Positions 1 to 7,674 of a stretch of 28,236 nucleotides of DNA are shown in pieces (the first letter of the stretch is position 1; each line of letters begins with the position of its first letter). The notes beneath the pieces are model-generated. The model ran no database searches. It saw nothing but the letters and a program-made list of their open reading frames with translations, and was not told where the DNA came from. Location: positions 1 through 28,236 of the forward strand of contig JBEKLQ010000047.1 of NCBI GenBank assembly GCA_050010115.1. The letters run 5' to 3'. The translations under genes and the position numbers were made by a program. The DNA is from JAKACA01 sp050010115 (lineage in GTDB: Bacteria > Actinomycetota > Acidimicrobiia > Acidimicrobiales > Bog-793).

Positions 1-55
1 AGGGCGCGACCGGGCGGTCTGGCTCCCAGCCAGCGGCGGGTGCGAAGATTGCGTT

Positions 56-1075
56 ATGTCTCAGCGCACCCGCACGATGCCCCGCCGTTCCTGCTTGTCC
101 GTCCCCGGCTCGAGCGAGCGGTTTCTCGAGAAGGCGCCGAGCGTGCCTGCGGATATGACCTTCCTCGATCTCGAGGACTCCGTCGCCCCGCTCGAGAAGG
201 AAGCGGCTCGTGCCAAGGTCGTGCAGGCGATCAGGGAGCTGCCGTGGGACGACCGCGTCCTGTGCGTCCGGGTCAACGCCTGGGACACCCGCTGGACCTA
301 TGGCGATGTCATCGAGGTCGTCTCCGGCGCAGGAGAGCGGCTCGACGAGGTCATGCTCCCCAAGGTGCAGACGGCCGCTGAGGTCGTCGCCCTCGACCTC
401 CTCCTCACCCAGGTCGAGCAGAACGCCGGCCTGCCGGTTGGCCACGTCGGCATCGAGGCACAGATCGAGACCACCCGGGGCCTCATCAACGTCGAGGAGA
501 TCTGTGCCGCATCGCCACGCCTGGAGACGATCATCTTCGGCCCGGCCGACTTCGCCGCTTCGATGGAGATGCCGGTGCTCACCGGTGGCGTGCAGATCCC
601 CGAGTACCCGGGCGACCACTTCCACTACGTCTTCTCGAAGATTCTCATGGCGGGCCGGGCGAACGGCCTGCAGGTGATCGACGGGCCGTTCCTCAAGGTC
701 CGCGAGCCCGAGGCGTTCCGTGACTTCTGCCAGAGGACCCGCATCCTCGGCTACGACGGCAAGTGGGCCCTCCACCCTGACCAGGTCACGATCCTGAACG
801 AGCTGTTCTCGCCCACCCAGGAGCAGTACGACCACGCCTGGAGGATTCTCGATGCGTACAAGCACGCAACCGAACAGGAGCGCAAGGGTGCGGTCATGTT
901 CGGCGACGAGATGATCGACGAGGCGAGCCGCAAGATGGCGCTCAAGTTCGTCACCCGGGGCGAGCGGGCCGGTCTGAAGCGCTCGGACACCTCCGATACC
1001 TCCGACACCTCCGACACCTCCGACACCTCCGACACCTCCGATACCTCCGATACCTCCGACACGCCGGCAAGCTGA
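56..1075 (+). CDS. HpcH/HpaI aldolase / citrate-lyase beta-like CoA-ester lyase
   Basis: A 339-residue protein of the CitE/malyl-CoA lyase family, cytoplasmic TIM-barrel enzymes that cleave or form C-C bonds in 3-hydroxyacyl-CoA esters such as malyl-CoA, usually with Mg2+. Visible family signatures in order: SVPGS near residues 15-19, FLDLEDSV at 36-43, LPKV around 101, the acidic EAQIET, FGPADFAASM, and GYDGKWALHP followed by a C-terminal MIDEAS. The exact substrate cannot be read from sequence. The start chosen is the ATG at 56; a second ATG at 77 (MPRRSCLSVPGS) fits the family N-terminus equally well and neither has a strong ribosome site. The enzyme domain appears complete by about residue 305, after which comes an unusual run of nine Ser-Asp-Thr triplets ending in PAS. 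A DUF167 gene follows 21 bases downstream, probably co-transcribed. Confidence 0.9.
   Translation: MSQRTRTMPRRSCLSVPGSSERFLEKAPSVPADMTFLDLEDSVAPLEKEAARAKVVQAIRELPWDDRVLCVRVNAWDTRWTYGDVIEVVSGAGERLDEVMLPKVQTAAEVVALDLLLTQVEQNAGLPVGHVGIEAQIETTRGLINVEEICAASPRLETIIFGPADFAASMEMPVLTGGVQIPEYPGDHFHYVFSKILMAGRANGLQVIDGPFLKVREPEAFRDFCQRTRILGYDGKWALHPDQVTILNELFSPTQEQYDHAWRILDAYKHATEQERKGAVMFGDEMIDEASRKMALKFVTRGERAGLKRSDTSDTSDTSDTSDTSDTSDTSDTSDTPAS
983..1063 (+). repeat. Nine-copy 9-bp tandem repeat encoding (SDT)9
   Basis: Nine tandem copies of TCCGACACC, with C/T variation at the Asp codon (GAC/GAT) and variants in the first Ser codon and last Thr codon. They encode a Ser-Asp-Thr tail at the C-terminus of the CitE-like lyase. 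The array is a multiple of three, so copy-number change would alter tail length without shifting frame. It lies four codons before the stop. Confidence 0.95.
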
Positions 1076-1096
1076 CGCCGGCCGAGCCCGGGCGAC

Positions 1097-1387
1097 ATGC
1101 GGCTGACGATCCGGGTCCGTCCCGGCGCATCGTCGACGGAAGCGGGCGGTCGCTACGGCGACGGGCGGGTGCTCGTCGTGCGGGTCCAGTCCAAGGCCGT
1201 CGACGGCCGCGCCACCGATGCAGCCCTGCGCGCATTGGCGGAAGCGTTCGGGGTCAGCCGGGCCGACGTCGCACTCGTCACCGGGGCGCGGGCTCGGACG
1301 AAGATCGTGCAGGTCGAGGGAGACGGTCCGCAGTTGGAACGCCGGCTCGATCAGCTGCTGGCAGCCGAGGGGCGGGCCTCCCCCTAG
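1097..1387 (+). CDS. DUF167 (YggU-like) family protein
   Basis: A 96-residue protein matching the small DUF167/YggU family along its whole length: VRPGASST near the N-terminus, then a strand-rich core with VVRVQSKAVDGRATDAAL (family pattern vkaPavdGkAN) and VSRADVALVTGARARTKIV (family pattern sGxxsRxK). The biochemical function of the family is unknown. In this copy the usual Asn of GkAN is Thr (GRAT), a modest deviation. The ATG at 1097 starts 21 bases after the stop of the CitE-like lyase, so the two are likely one transcript. DUF167 genes sit next to many different genes, so the neighbour says little about function. Confidence 0.85.
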   Translation: MRLTIRVRPGASSTEAGGRYGDGRVLVVRVQSKAVDGRATDAALRALAEAFGVSRADVALVTGARARTKIVQVEGDGPQLERRLDQLLAAEGRASP

Positions 1388-1463
1388 GACGCCAGCCGTC
1401 CCTCGGGGCCTCTGGGGGTGACCCGGGTGGCGGGACGCCGCGTCGACCGTTGCCTCGCGCTTG

Positions 1464-2330
1464 CTAGTGCTTGCGGCGGCGGCGCAGGCCGGAGCGGCCG
1501 GCCGCCTCCGGGCGCGCGGCAGTCTCGGCGTCCAGGCCGAACGGGCCGCCCGGCAGCCAGTCGCTGCTCGAGAACGGTGACGATGCGCTGGCCGCATGCT
1601 TCGGCGGCGTCACGGTGGTGGCCTCGGCAGGTGGCGGTTCGCCAGCCAACGCTTTGGCGGGCGGTGCCAGCGAGGCGGGCTCGCCTGAGGCGGGCTCGGC
1701 CGAGGCGGGCTCGGCCGAGGCGGGCTCGGCCGAGGCGGGCTCGGCCGAGGCGGGCTCGGCCATTGCGTCAGGCGTGGCGACGGCGTCCGCCGCCGCGGCG
1801 ACATCGACCGGCGTGAACTCGGTCACGGCAGCTTCGGCAACCATGATCTCGGCCACGGCGTCGAAGTCCAGCGCTGGCATGGCGTCGCCGGCAAGGTCAC
1901 CGAGCATCCCGGCGAGGGCGAGATCGACGTCAACCAAGACCACAGCAGGCTCCGCGCCGGCGTTGATCGCGTCGGTGATGTTCGCACCTCCGGCGGCCAC
2001 CGGAGCAGGGCTGCCTACGACAAAGGCACGAACCTCGGGAGTCTTCATCGGTTCAGTATCACCCATCGGGGCAGCGGGCAGGGCGTCGGCTGTCGCTGCC
2101 TCCCCGCCACCTGCGAGCGGATGAAGCTCTGGTGGGTACCACTTGCCATCCGAGGCGACCCACCAACCCGGCTTGGGTGGAGCCTCATCGTCCTCGGCGC
2201 CGGTCTCGACGAGCCGGAGGTCGGCTCGGGTATCAGTGCGCTCGGTCAGCGCGTCAGGGTGGAGCTCAGGCGGGTACCAGTTCCCATCGGATGCGATCCA
2301 CCAGCCGAGTTCGTGAGATGCGTTGATCAT
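1464..2330 (-). CDS. Protein with two GWW-ASDG-WYPPELHP motifs and an AEPAS repeat
   Basis: A 288-residue protein of unknown function. Its N-terminus carries two near-identical 17-residue motifs, GWW(I/V)ASDG(N/K)WYPPELHP, at residues 9-25 and 55-71, separated by an acidic linker. I recall this aromatic motif as a recurrent short module in Acidimicrobiia proteins; it resembles, but is not, DUF2510. The rest is Ala/Pro/Glu-rich and probably disordered. It includes six tandem five-residue units of the (S/G)-EPAS type around residues 190-220, and ends with a basic RSGLRRRRKH tail. No enzymatic motif or membrane helix is visible. The frame stays open far upstream, but the ATG at 2330 is chosen because both motifs follow at once, a GGGGGGTGG ribosome-site-like run precedes it, and a longer start would overlap the upstream DJ-1 gene. 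Confidence 0.75.
   Translation of the reverse strand: MINASHELGWWIASDGNWYPPELHPDALTERTDTRADLRLVETGAEDDEAPPKPGWWVASDGKWYPPELHPLAGGGEAATADALPAAPMGDTEPMKTPEVRAFVVGSPAPVAAGGANITDAINAGAEPAVVLVDVDLALAGMLGDLAGDAMPALDFDAVAEIMVAEAAVTEFTPVDVAAAADAVATPDAMAEPASAEPASAEPASAEPASAEPASGEPASLAPPAKALAGEPPPAEATTVTPPKHAASASSPFSSSDWLPGGPFGLDAETAARPEAAGRSGLRRRRKH
1672..1761 (-). repeat. Six-copy 15-bp tandem repeat encoding AEPAS units
   Basis: Six tandem 15-base units, GAGGCGGGCTCGGCC on the plus strand. The last four or five are identical and the first ends in CCT. They are read on the minus strand as Ala/Gly-Glu-Pro-Ala-Ser repeats inside the GWW-motif protein. Near-identity at the DNA level implies recent expansion. 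Confidence 0.95.
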
Positions 2331-2364
2331 CGCCGATCCACCCCCCAGACCATTGGAAGCGGAA

Positions 2365-2392
2365 ATCTTAGCGCGCCCCGCGGACGTGTAAC
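2365..2392 (-). promoter_or_regulatory. Possible promoter of the GWW-motif gene
   Basis: On the minus strand a TAAGAT hexamer (2365-2370) lies 16 bases downstream of GTTACA (2387-2392). The spacing suits -10 and -35 elements, and the implied start would be about 28 bases before the ATG at 2330 with the GGGGGGTGG run between. This is one of the few AT-rich patches here. The hexamers match only loosely, so this is a suggestion. Confidence 0.35.
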
Positions 2393-2496
2393 TAACCCGT
2401 GAGTAACTCCGGAGTCGCTTGTCACCGGCTCGCAATCCGGCAGCGGTGGACTGCGAGCCACTGGCCCGGCCGAGCCTGGCCGGGGGCCTCATCGTG

Positions 2497-3243
2497 TCAG
2501 CTCTCCGCCAGCATCCGGACGAACGTGCGAGCGAACAGGTACGCGTCCCCGGGCCATCGCGCCGACAGGTAGTTGCCGTCGCGGACGGAAAATGCCGGCG
2601 AATCATCCGCCGCCGTACCGCGCCGGTGAAGCGTGAACGGCCCGCGGATGAAGCGCGACGGATCATGCAGAGCAGCGGTCACTTCGTCCTGCACATAGGT
2701 GGGATAGGTCCGGTAGTAGCGGCCGAGGCGCCATGAGGTGAGTAGCCAGGCGCTCCGCTCCATGTACTTCGGCAGGCAGGTCGTGAACTTGTGGCTGAGC
2801 AGGCTCCGACCGGTCTGCGGGTCCTTCGCCCGGGCGAGCACAAGCACGCCGTGGCAGATGGCTCCGATGGGGCGCTCCAGGAGCCAGAACCGGGCGACCT
2901 GGTCCTGCAGCACAGTGCTCGACAGGTACCGGCGCATCCCCGACCCATGGCCTCCGGGCAGGATCAGGCCGTCGAACGAGGACGGGTCTATCTCCGACCA
3001 GGCCGACGGGCGCCGAAACCCGGCCGATTCCGTCATCGTCCGGTACCACGCGATGGGCTCTGGCGCGGCTCCCAGTTTGCCGAACAGCACGCCGGAGAGG
3101 AGTCGTGGGTCGCATTCGGGGGTCGAGCCGCCTCGCTCCGTCGCGAACACGACGTCGTGGCCGGCGGACGTCAGGTACCGCCACGGCACCGCCACCTCGG
3201 TCGTGTCGAAGTCGCGGTCGGGCAGCGGGATCAGGACCCGCAC
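2497..3243 (-). CDS. DJ-1/PfpI-family (class I glutamine amidotransferase-like) protein
   Basis: A 248-residue protein of the DJ-1/ThiJ/PfpI superfamily. It begins with the family's typical MRVLIPLP strand and contains a GLILPGGHGSGMR loop. The nucleophile-elbow motif GAICHGV puts the probable catalytic Cys at residue 130. Related proteins act as glyoxalases, chaperones, hydratases or proteases, so the reaction is not predictable. The insertion-rich C-terminal part (residues 145-245) is longer than in minimal DJ-1 proteins. The start is a GTG only 6 bases after the stop of the upstream acyl-CoA dehydrogenase, in the string TGAGGGGTCGTG; its ribosome site GAGGGG overlaps that stop, so translation is very likely coupled. 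The pairing may mean it handles a reactive carbonyl or acyl product, but that is inference. Confidence 0.85.
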   Translation of the reverse strand: MRVLIPLPDRDFDTTEVAVPWRYLTSAGHDVVFATERGGSTPECDPRLLSGVLFGKLGAAPEPIAWYRTMTESAGFRRPSAWSEIDPSSFDGLILPGGHGSGMRRYLSSTVLQDQVARFWLLERPIGAICHGVLVLARAKDPQTGRSLLSHKFTTCLPKYMERSAWLLTSWRLGRYYRTYPTYVQDEVTAALHDPSRFIRGPFTLHRRGTAADDSPAFSVRDGNYLSARWPGDAYLFARTFVRMLAES

Positions 3244-3249
3244 GACCCC

Positions 3250-4875
3250 TCAGGCCTGCTCGGCCAGCCGCCGGGCGATGACTTTCAGGCAGAGCGTCTC
3301 ATCTGCTCCCTCGAAAATCGACAGCACCCGAGCGTCGACGAACAACCGGCTGACTCCGAACTCCTCGGCGTAGCCCATCCCGCCGTGGATCTGCATCGCC
3401 TCCCGGCTCACCCACTCGGCTGCCCGGCACACATACGCCTTCACCATGGAAGCCTCCATCGAGCCCTCGCCCCGGGCCATCATGCCCGCCACCTCGTAGG
3501 CGAACTGCCGGCTGGCTTGGATCATCGCCGCCATCCGGCCGAGCTTGGCGCGCGTGAGCTGGTACTCGACGATCGGCTTGCCGAATACCTTGCGCTGCCG
3601 GGCGTAGCCGAGCCCGGCCTCGTAAGCGGCTTGCATCACTCCGATTGCCCGTGCGGCGGTCTGGAGCCGGCCGTTCTCAAATCCCGCCATCTGCAGATAG
3701 AAACCCTTCCCCTGCCCGAGAGCCCCCCCCACCAGGTTCTCGTCGGGGACCCACCAGTTCTCGAACGCCAACTCGTACGAGTGCATCCCCCGGTAGCCGA
3801 TGGTGTCGATCGGGCGGCCCTCGAGCCGGCCCGGCGGCAAGCCGGCGGGGGGGCCGGATGCGGCGGGCGCCTGGGTGAGGGCGAAGCCGTGGGGGTCGGA
3901 GCGTGGTTTCTCGACGACGAACAGCGAGAGGCCTCGGTGTGCTTTCGACCGGTCCCGATCCGTCCGGGCCAACAGCATGAGGACGTCGGCCCGCGCGGCG
4001 AACGTGCACCAGGTCTTCACCCCGTTGATGAGCCAGCCGCCACCGTCGGCAGGCGTGGCCATGGTGGACAGGCCGGCGACGTCGGAGCCGAAGTCCGGTT
4101 CGGTGACGGCGACGGCCACCATCAGCTCACCGGTGGCGATCTTCGGGAGCAGCCGGCGCTTCTGTTCCTCGGTGCCGCCGTTGACGATCGCCCGCGTGAG
4201 GATCTCGGGCCGGGTGACGAGCGAGCCGCCGGCGCCGAGCGAGCCCCGAGAGAGCTCCTCGGTGGCGACGACCATCCCGAGGTAGTCGTGCTCTCCACCG
4301 GTGGCGAAACCTCCGTACTCTTCCGGCACCGAGAGGCCGAAGCCTCCCATCGCCGCCAGGCCCTCGATGATCTCCTCGTCGATGTCGGCGTTCACACGGT
4401 GAATGTGCTCGGCACGGGGCGCGATCTGTTCGGAGGCGAAGCGCCGGAACGTGTCACGCACGAGCTCGAAGTCAGCATCGAGGTGTGTCGGGCCCGGCGT
4501 CTCGGCGAGGGACGCCAGCAGCTCGGGATCCCGGCCGGCGGCGAGGAACGTGGCGACCTCGGCGTGCCAGCCGGGCTCGATGCCCCACTCGGCCTCCCGG
4601 CCGGCGGTGCGCGCCACCAGATCGGCGACGACGTCAGCAGCGAAGGCCGCCGCGAGACGGGACTCGGTCGGGCCGTGAGCCGCGTACCGCAGCGCTGCCT
4701 CGGCAGTGTGGACGCCGGCTGTGGCGTGGGCGAGGTCGTAAGCGAAGACCTGGTGGTCGTCCAACCTGCGGCCGCCTTCGGTGATGTGGGCGAGGCGCAT
4801 GGCTGCCGATCGGACGACGGACGACGCGACAGCCACGGCCTCGGCGGCTCCGGCGGTCAGGTCGCTTGGCTGCAC
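3250..4875 (-). CDS. Acyl-CoA dehydrogenase with N-terminal helical extension
   Basis: An FAD-dependent acyl-CoA dehydrogenase, about 541 residues, expected to introduce a 2,3-double bond into an acyl-CoA. The C-terminal ~400 residues carry the standard fold: VAVTEPDFGSDVAGL (FAD/substrate loop), WLINGVKTWCTFAARADV, RQRKVFGKPIVEYQLTRAKL, AMQIHGGMGYAEEFGVSRL and IFEGADET, whose Glu (residue 522) is in the usual catalytic-base position. About 140 residues precede this, mostly Ala-rich helices, as in a subset of actinobacterial family members; the total exceeds the usual ~380-400. The frame stays open to 5340. I chose the GTG at 4875 because the helical sequence starts there and it clears the divergent gene at 4960; the ATG at 4800 is the alternative. 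The DJ-1-like gene is coupled downstream. Substrate unknown. Confidence 0.88.
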   Translation of the reverse strand: MQPSDLTAGAAEAVAVASSVVRSAAMRLAHITEGGRRLDDHQVFAYDLAHATAGVHTAEAALRYAAHGPTESRLAAAFAADVVADLVARTAGREAEWGIEPGWHAEVATFLAAGRDPELLASLAETPGPTHLDADFELVRDTFRRFASEQIAPRAEHIHRVNADIDEEIIEGLAAMGGFGLSVPEEYGGFATGGEHDYLGMVVATEELSRGSLGAGGSLVTRPEILTRAIVNGGTEEQKRRLLPKIATGELMVAVAVTEPDFGSDVAGLSTMATPADGGGWLINGVKTWCTFAARADVLMLLARTDRDRSKAHRGLSLFVVEKPRSDPHGFALTQAPAASGPPAGLPPGRLEGRPIDTIGYRGMHSYELAFENWWVPDENLVGGALGQGKGFYLQMAGFENGRLQTAARAIGVMQAAYEAGLGYARQRKVFGKPIVEYQLTRAKLGRMAAMIQASRQFAYEVAGMMARGEGSMEASMVKAYVCRAAEWVSREAMQIHGGMGYAEEFGVSRLFVDARVLSIFEGADETLCLKVIARRLAEQA

Positions 4876-4946
4876 AATTGGCTCGATCTCGGTGGGGCGG
4901 CGGTCTCCGGCATGGCCGACAGGGTACCGGTGGCACCGCCGGCGGG

Positions 4947-4952
4947 TAGCGT
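4947..4952 (+). promoter_or_regulatory. Possible -10 element for a leaderless transcript
   Basis: TAGCGT fits the actinobacterial -10 pattern TANNNT and ends 7 bases before the GTG at 4960, the spacing expected when transcription starts at the start codon. No good -35 is visible and no ribosome site precedes the GTG. Confidence 0.35.
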
Positions 4953-4959
4953 CCCGGGG

Positions 4960-5403
4960 GTGCGCGTGACGATGATGCTGTGTGACTCCGCCCAGGTGGC
5001 TGACGGCAAGCTGTACATCCTGGGCGGCGGCTGGAGCGTCATCGGCCCGGGCCCAATGCCGTCGGCGGTCGCCATGAAGATCGACGTCGACTGGAACGAG
5101 GCCGGCTCGCCGCACCACTGGGAGCTGTTCCTCGTCGACGAGGACGGCCATTCGGTGCTCATCGAGACGCCCGACGGTGAGCGACCGATGGAGGTTGGGG
5201 GCGACATCACGGTGGAGCGCCCGCCGGGCCTGCGGGAAGGAAGCCCCATCGACGTGGCGCTCGCCGTCAACTTCGGACCGCTGCCGCTCGGGCCCAACCG
5301 GCGGTTCATGTGGCGCCTCACCATCGACGGTGAGAGCCATCCCGACTGGGTCCTCGCGTTCTCGACACGGGCGGCTCGCAACGAGATGGGCGAGCTGCCC
5401 TAG
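4960..5403 (+). CDS. DUF6941-like protein of unknown function
   Basis: A 147-residue soluble protein resembling a widespread actinobacterial family (I believe DUF6941) that opens with a strand like MLLCDSAQVADGKLYILGGGW and then forms a compact beta-rich domain. Here the N-terminus MRVTMMLCDSAQ and the GGGWSVIGPGPMPSAVAMKI stretch are the most family-like. Other visible elements are HHWELFLVDEDG, a Pro-rich turn and a C-terminal RRFMWRLTIDG strand with ESHPDWVLAFSTR. No catalytic motif is apparent and the function is unknown. The GTG at 4960 is chosen because the family begins there; an in-frame ATG at 4912 would add 16 residues of Pro/Ala-rich sequence. It is divergent from the acyl-CoA dehydrogenase across 84 bases that must hold both promoters. 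The next gene downstream is convergent. Confidence 0.8.
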   Translation: MRVTMMLCDSAQVADGKLYILGGGWSVIGPGPMPSAVAMKIDVDWNEAGSPHHWELFLVDEDGHSVLIETPDGERPMEVGGDITVERPPGLREGSPIDVALAVNFGPLPLGPNRRFMWRLTIDGESHPDWVLAFSTRAARNEMGELP

Positions 5404-5600
5404 CCGGACGTCTCAGTGGCGCGCCAGCGGCGGGCGGGCCACAGCGCGCTCATCTCCTTTCGACGGTGGGCTCAGGCGATTGCCAGCGCCGGCAACAGGC
5501 TTGTATCCGCCCCGTTGCGAGGAGCACACGCAGTGCGTTCAGCGTGATCATCTCGCTCGCGTCACGCCCGTCCCAGTCGACCGCCTCTGGACCGGCCGGG
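5404..5600. other. Intergenic region between convergent genes, no clear feature
   Basis: This 197-base gap separates two convergent genes. A weak hairpin (TTGCC, 6-base loop, GGCAA at 5480-5495) could help end transcription but has no T-run. An open minus-strand frame reads protein-like for about 33 codons but has no start or ribosome site that I can support. Confidence 0.4.
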
Positions 5601-6422
5601 TCATAGGGTCGGTGGTCCCGCTGTCAATCGTTGCCGGACCTGGTGCATCCGCTCGCCCATGTCATCAGGCGTGCCCCAGCGCGTCTCCAACCACCAGGTG
5701 CAGCCCGCCTCCGCCCAGGGGGCCACTTGCGCCGCGGCGGTCCTGGTGTCGTCTGCCGACGTCTCGCCGTCGGCGATCACGTCGAGGTCGGGCCTGGCGC
5801 CATGGTTGGCGAGCCATGCACGCAGGGCGCGTACGTCCTCCGGAGCGCCTTGGCGGCCGGCGAGCTGGTACTGGGGAACGACGCCGTCACAGCGCAAGAC
5901 CCGTTCCATCGACCGAGGCCTCGGCCACACACCGACCACCCACACCGGGATCCGCTCCTGCACCGGCCGGCCCACTCTCACCAGGTCATCGCGCTCGCAC
6001 TCGTAGCGGTAATGGCGGCCCTCGTAGTTCATCGCTCCGTTCCACAGAGCTCGGATCAGGTCGATACCTTCGTCCAGGCGCTCAGCTCGCTCTCGAAGGC
6101 CCGTGAGTTCGCCTGTCGAGGGCAGGTCGGTGGAGACGGCACCGATACCGACGGCGAGGATCGCCCTCCCTTGAGACAGCTGGTCCAGCGTGACGACCTG
6201 GCTCGCGACCTTCCACGGTCGGCGCCACGGGAGCGGTGTCAACAACGTGCCGAGTCGGACGCGGCTCGTGCGGGTGGCGATCGCCGCCAGCAGCGACCAA
6301 GCGTCTACGCCGTAGGCCGCCTCCCAGACGAACACGCCGTCCCATCCGCTCTGTTCCGCCAGGATCGCCTGCTCCAGCTGCTCGTTCGCCGTCCCACCGG
6401 GAAGGACTATCCCGTAGCGCAT
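5601..6422 (-). CDS. Luciferase-like (LLM class) flavin-dependent oxidoreductase
   Basis: A 273-residue TIM-barrel monooxygenase/reductase of the bacterial luciferase superfamily, using FMN or F420. Family features: N-terminal strand MRYGIVLPGG, the alternating EQSGWDGVFVWEA, the RVRLGTLLTPLPWRRPWKVASQ region that lines the flavin pocket, LDQLSQGRAILAVGIG, and IPVWVVGVWP in the second half. A short C-terminal helix pair follows. The substrate cannot be deduced. The frame opens at a GTG at 6461, but the ATG at 6422 has GGAG at a good distance upstream and gives the family's standard N-terminus. It is divergent from a WYL regulator across a 226-base gap holding a perfect inverted repeat, so control by that regulator is plausible. 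Confidence 0.87.
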   Translation of the reverse strand: MRYGIVLPGGTANEQLEQAILAEQSGWDGVFVWEAAYGVDAWSLLAAIATRTSRVRLGTLLTPLPWRRPWKVASQVVTLDQLSQGRAILAVGIGAVSTDLPSTGELTGLRERAERLDEGIDLIRALWNGAMNYEGRHYRYECERDDLVRVGRPVQERIPVWVVGVWPRPRSMERVLRCDGVVPQYQLAGRQGAPEDVRALRAWLANHGARPDLDVIADGETSADDTRTAAAQVAPWAEAGCTWWLETRWGTPDDMGERMHQVRQRLTAGPPTL

Positions 6423-6610
6423 CGTCTGCTCCATTCCGTTCGTGCTCGCGCTCGCGGTCACTCGCCGATCGGGTAAGGGGTCGGCCGGCGCCCGTCGTCA
6501 TCGGTGAACCCGTACTGGCAGCGACCCGTCCGCCGAGGCTTGCCGTATCTCGCCCTCTCCTTCGGTCTCATGTCGCTTCAGTGCACTCGGGATACTGTGC
6601 GGCATGATCC

Positions 6611-6627
6611 CTGACATCTACTGTCAG
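6611..6627. promoter_or_regulatory. Inverted repeat CTGACA-N5-TGTCAG, candidate operator
   Basis: A perfect 6-base inverted repeat (CTGACA TCTAC TGTCAG) lies 21 bases before the GTG of the WYL regulator and in the shared divergent region with the luciferase-like gene. A GATACT hexamer at 6591-6596 could be a -10, which would place the repeat just downstream of the transcription start, a repressing position. Binding by the adjacent regulator is inference from location and symmetry. Confidence 0.45.
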
Positions 6628-6648
6628 TGTCCCTCGGAGAGCTGAGGC

Positions 6649-7629
6649 GTGCGGGCGAGCCGTTTGGTCAGCCTTCTCTTGTTGCTGCAATCCCGCGGTG
6701 GGCTCACCGCAGATCAGCTCGCGACCGAACTCGAGGTCTCGGTGCGCACGATCTACCGGGACCTCGACGCGCTCGCCATCGCTGGGGTCCCCGTCTACGG
6801 CCTGGCCGGCCCGGGCGGTGGATATCGGCTCGTCGATGGCTACCGCACCCGCCTCACGGGGCTCACCGCCGCAGAGGCCGAGGCGCTTCTGCTCTTGGAT
6901 CTCTCGGCCCCGCTGCGCGCTCTCGGACTCGGATCGGACCTCCTTGGAGGGCGCCTCAAACTCACTGCTGCGCTACCCGAGCCGGTGCGCTCCCGGGCCA
7001 GGGAGTTGGCCGGCCGGGTCCACCTCGACCTGCCCGGGTGGTTCGAGGAGCCGGAGTCAGCTCCTGCTCTGCCTCGCCTGGCCGAGGCGGTCCTCTCTGA
7101 TCGGCAAGTGCGTTTTCGCTACGCAGCGCCTGGGCAGGAAGGCCTTCGTGTTGTCGAGCCATTCGGCCTCGTGTTGAAGGGACGGTCCTGGTATCTCGTC
7201 GCCCGCCGGGGCGAACGGATGCTGACGTACGCCGTTCGGCGGGTGAGCAGTCCGGAGCTGGCGGACGAAAGGATCGTCCGGCCGGCGGACTTCGACTTGG
7301 CGGCGACGTGGGAGCGGCTCGTGGGCGAGTTCGAGGCGTCGCTGCCCAGCGTCGAGGTAGTGGTACGAGCCTCGACTGTGGGGCTTGCCCGCCTTCCCCG
7401 CCTCGTCGATAGCCGGAGCCGGCAGCGCACGAACTGGGACGGTGAGCGGGACGAGGGCGGCTGGAGGCGCCTGTCGATCACCTTCGAGCGAATCGAGTAC
7501 GCACGGCAGGAGCTCCTCGGACTCGGAGCCGACGTCGAGGTGCTGGAACCGCCGGAGCTCCGGCAGATGATGGCAGCGGAGGTGAACGCCCTCGCCCACC
7601 TTTACGGAGCGGCCTCGCTGTCACCTTGA
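6649..7629 (+). CDS. HTH/WYL-domain transcriptional regulator (YafY type)
   Basis: A 326-residue regulator with the classic YafY layout. The N-terminal winged helix-turn-helix (residues 1-60) shows RLVSLLLLLQSRGGLTADQL and VSVRTIYRDLDALAIAGVPVY followed by GPGGGYRL. A central WYL domain (about 135-215) has VVEPFGLVLKGRSWYLVARR, with the W181-Y182-L183 motif itself, and a C-terminal WCX-like segment (225-320) follows. WYL domains sense small molecules or nucleic acid. The protein most likely binds the nearby CTGACA-N5-TGTCAG repeat and controls itself and the divergent luciferase-like oxidoreductase. The start is the GTG at 6649, preceded by GGAGAGCTGAG. Downstream, 133 bases separate it from the MaoC gene, so they may be separate transcripts. 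Confidence 0.92.
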   Translation: MRASRLVSLLLLLQSRGGLTADQLATELEVSVRTIYRDLDALAIAGVPVYGLAGPGGGYRLVDGYRTRLTGLTAAEAEALLLLDLSAPLRALGLGSDLLGGRLKLTAALPEPVRSRARELAGRVHLDLPGWFEEPESAPALPRLAEAVLSDRQVRFRYAAPGQEGLRVVEPFGLVLKGRSWYLVARRGERMLTYAVRRVSSPELADERIVRPADFDLAATWERLVGEFEASLPSVEVVVRASTVGLARLPRLVDSRSRQRTNWDGERDEGGWRRLSITFERIEYARQELLGLGADVEVLEPPELRQMMAAEVNALAHLYGAASLSP

Positions 7630-7674
7630 GTCGTCACGGGTGGCTGGAGATGGCCGCCAACCGCCGGAAGTCGA

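Noticed and set aside
19..33. Hairpin CTGGCT-CCC-AGCCAG just before the first gene
   Set aside because: Six base pairs with no T-run and no upstream context in the window. It could be a terminator of an unseen gene or chance.
2791..5403. A long plus-strand open frame opposite the acyl-CoA dehydrogenase and DJ-1 genes
   Set aside because: Its first ~2.1 kb is the antisense of two clear genes and reads as compositionally odd sequence. Only the last 147 codons (4960-5403) form a recognisable protein.
5500..5600. A minus-strand open frame with a protein-like stretch (DWDGRDASEMITLNALRVLL)
   Set aside because: It has no plausible start or ribosome site, is about 33 codons from the nearest ATG, and no family is recognised. 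It could be the end of a decayed gene but cannot be supported.
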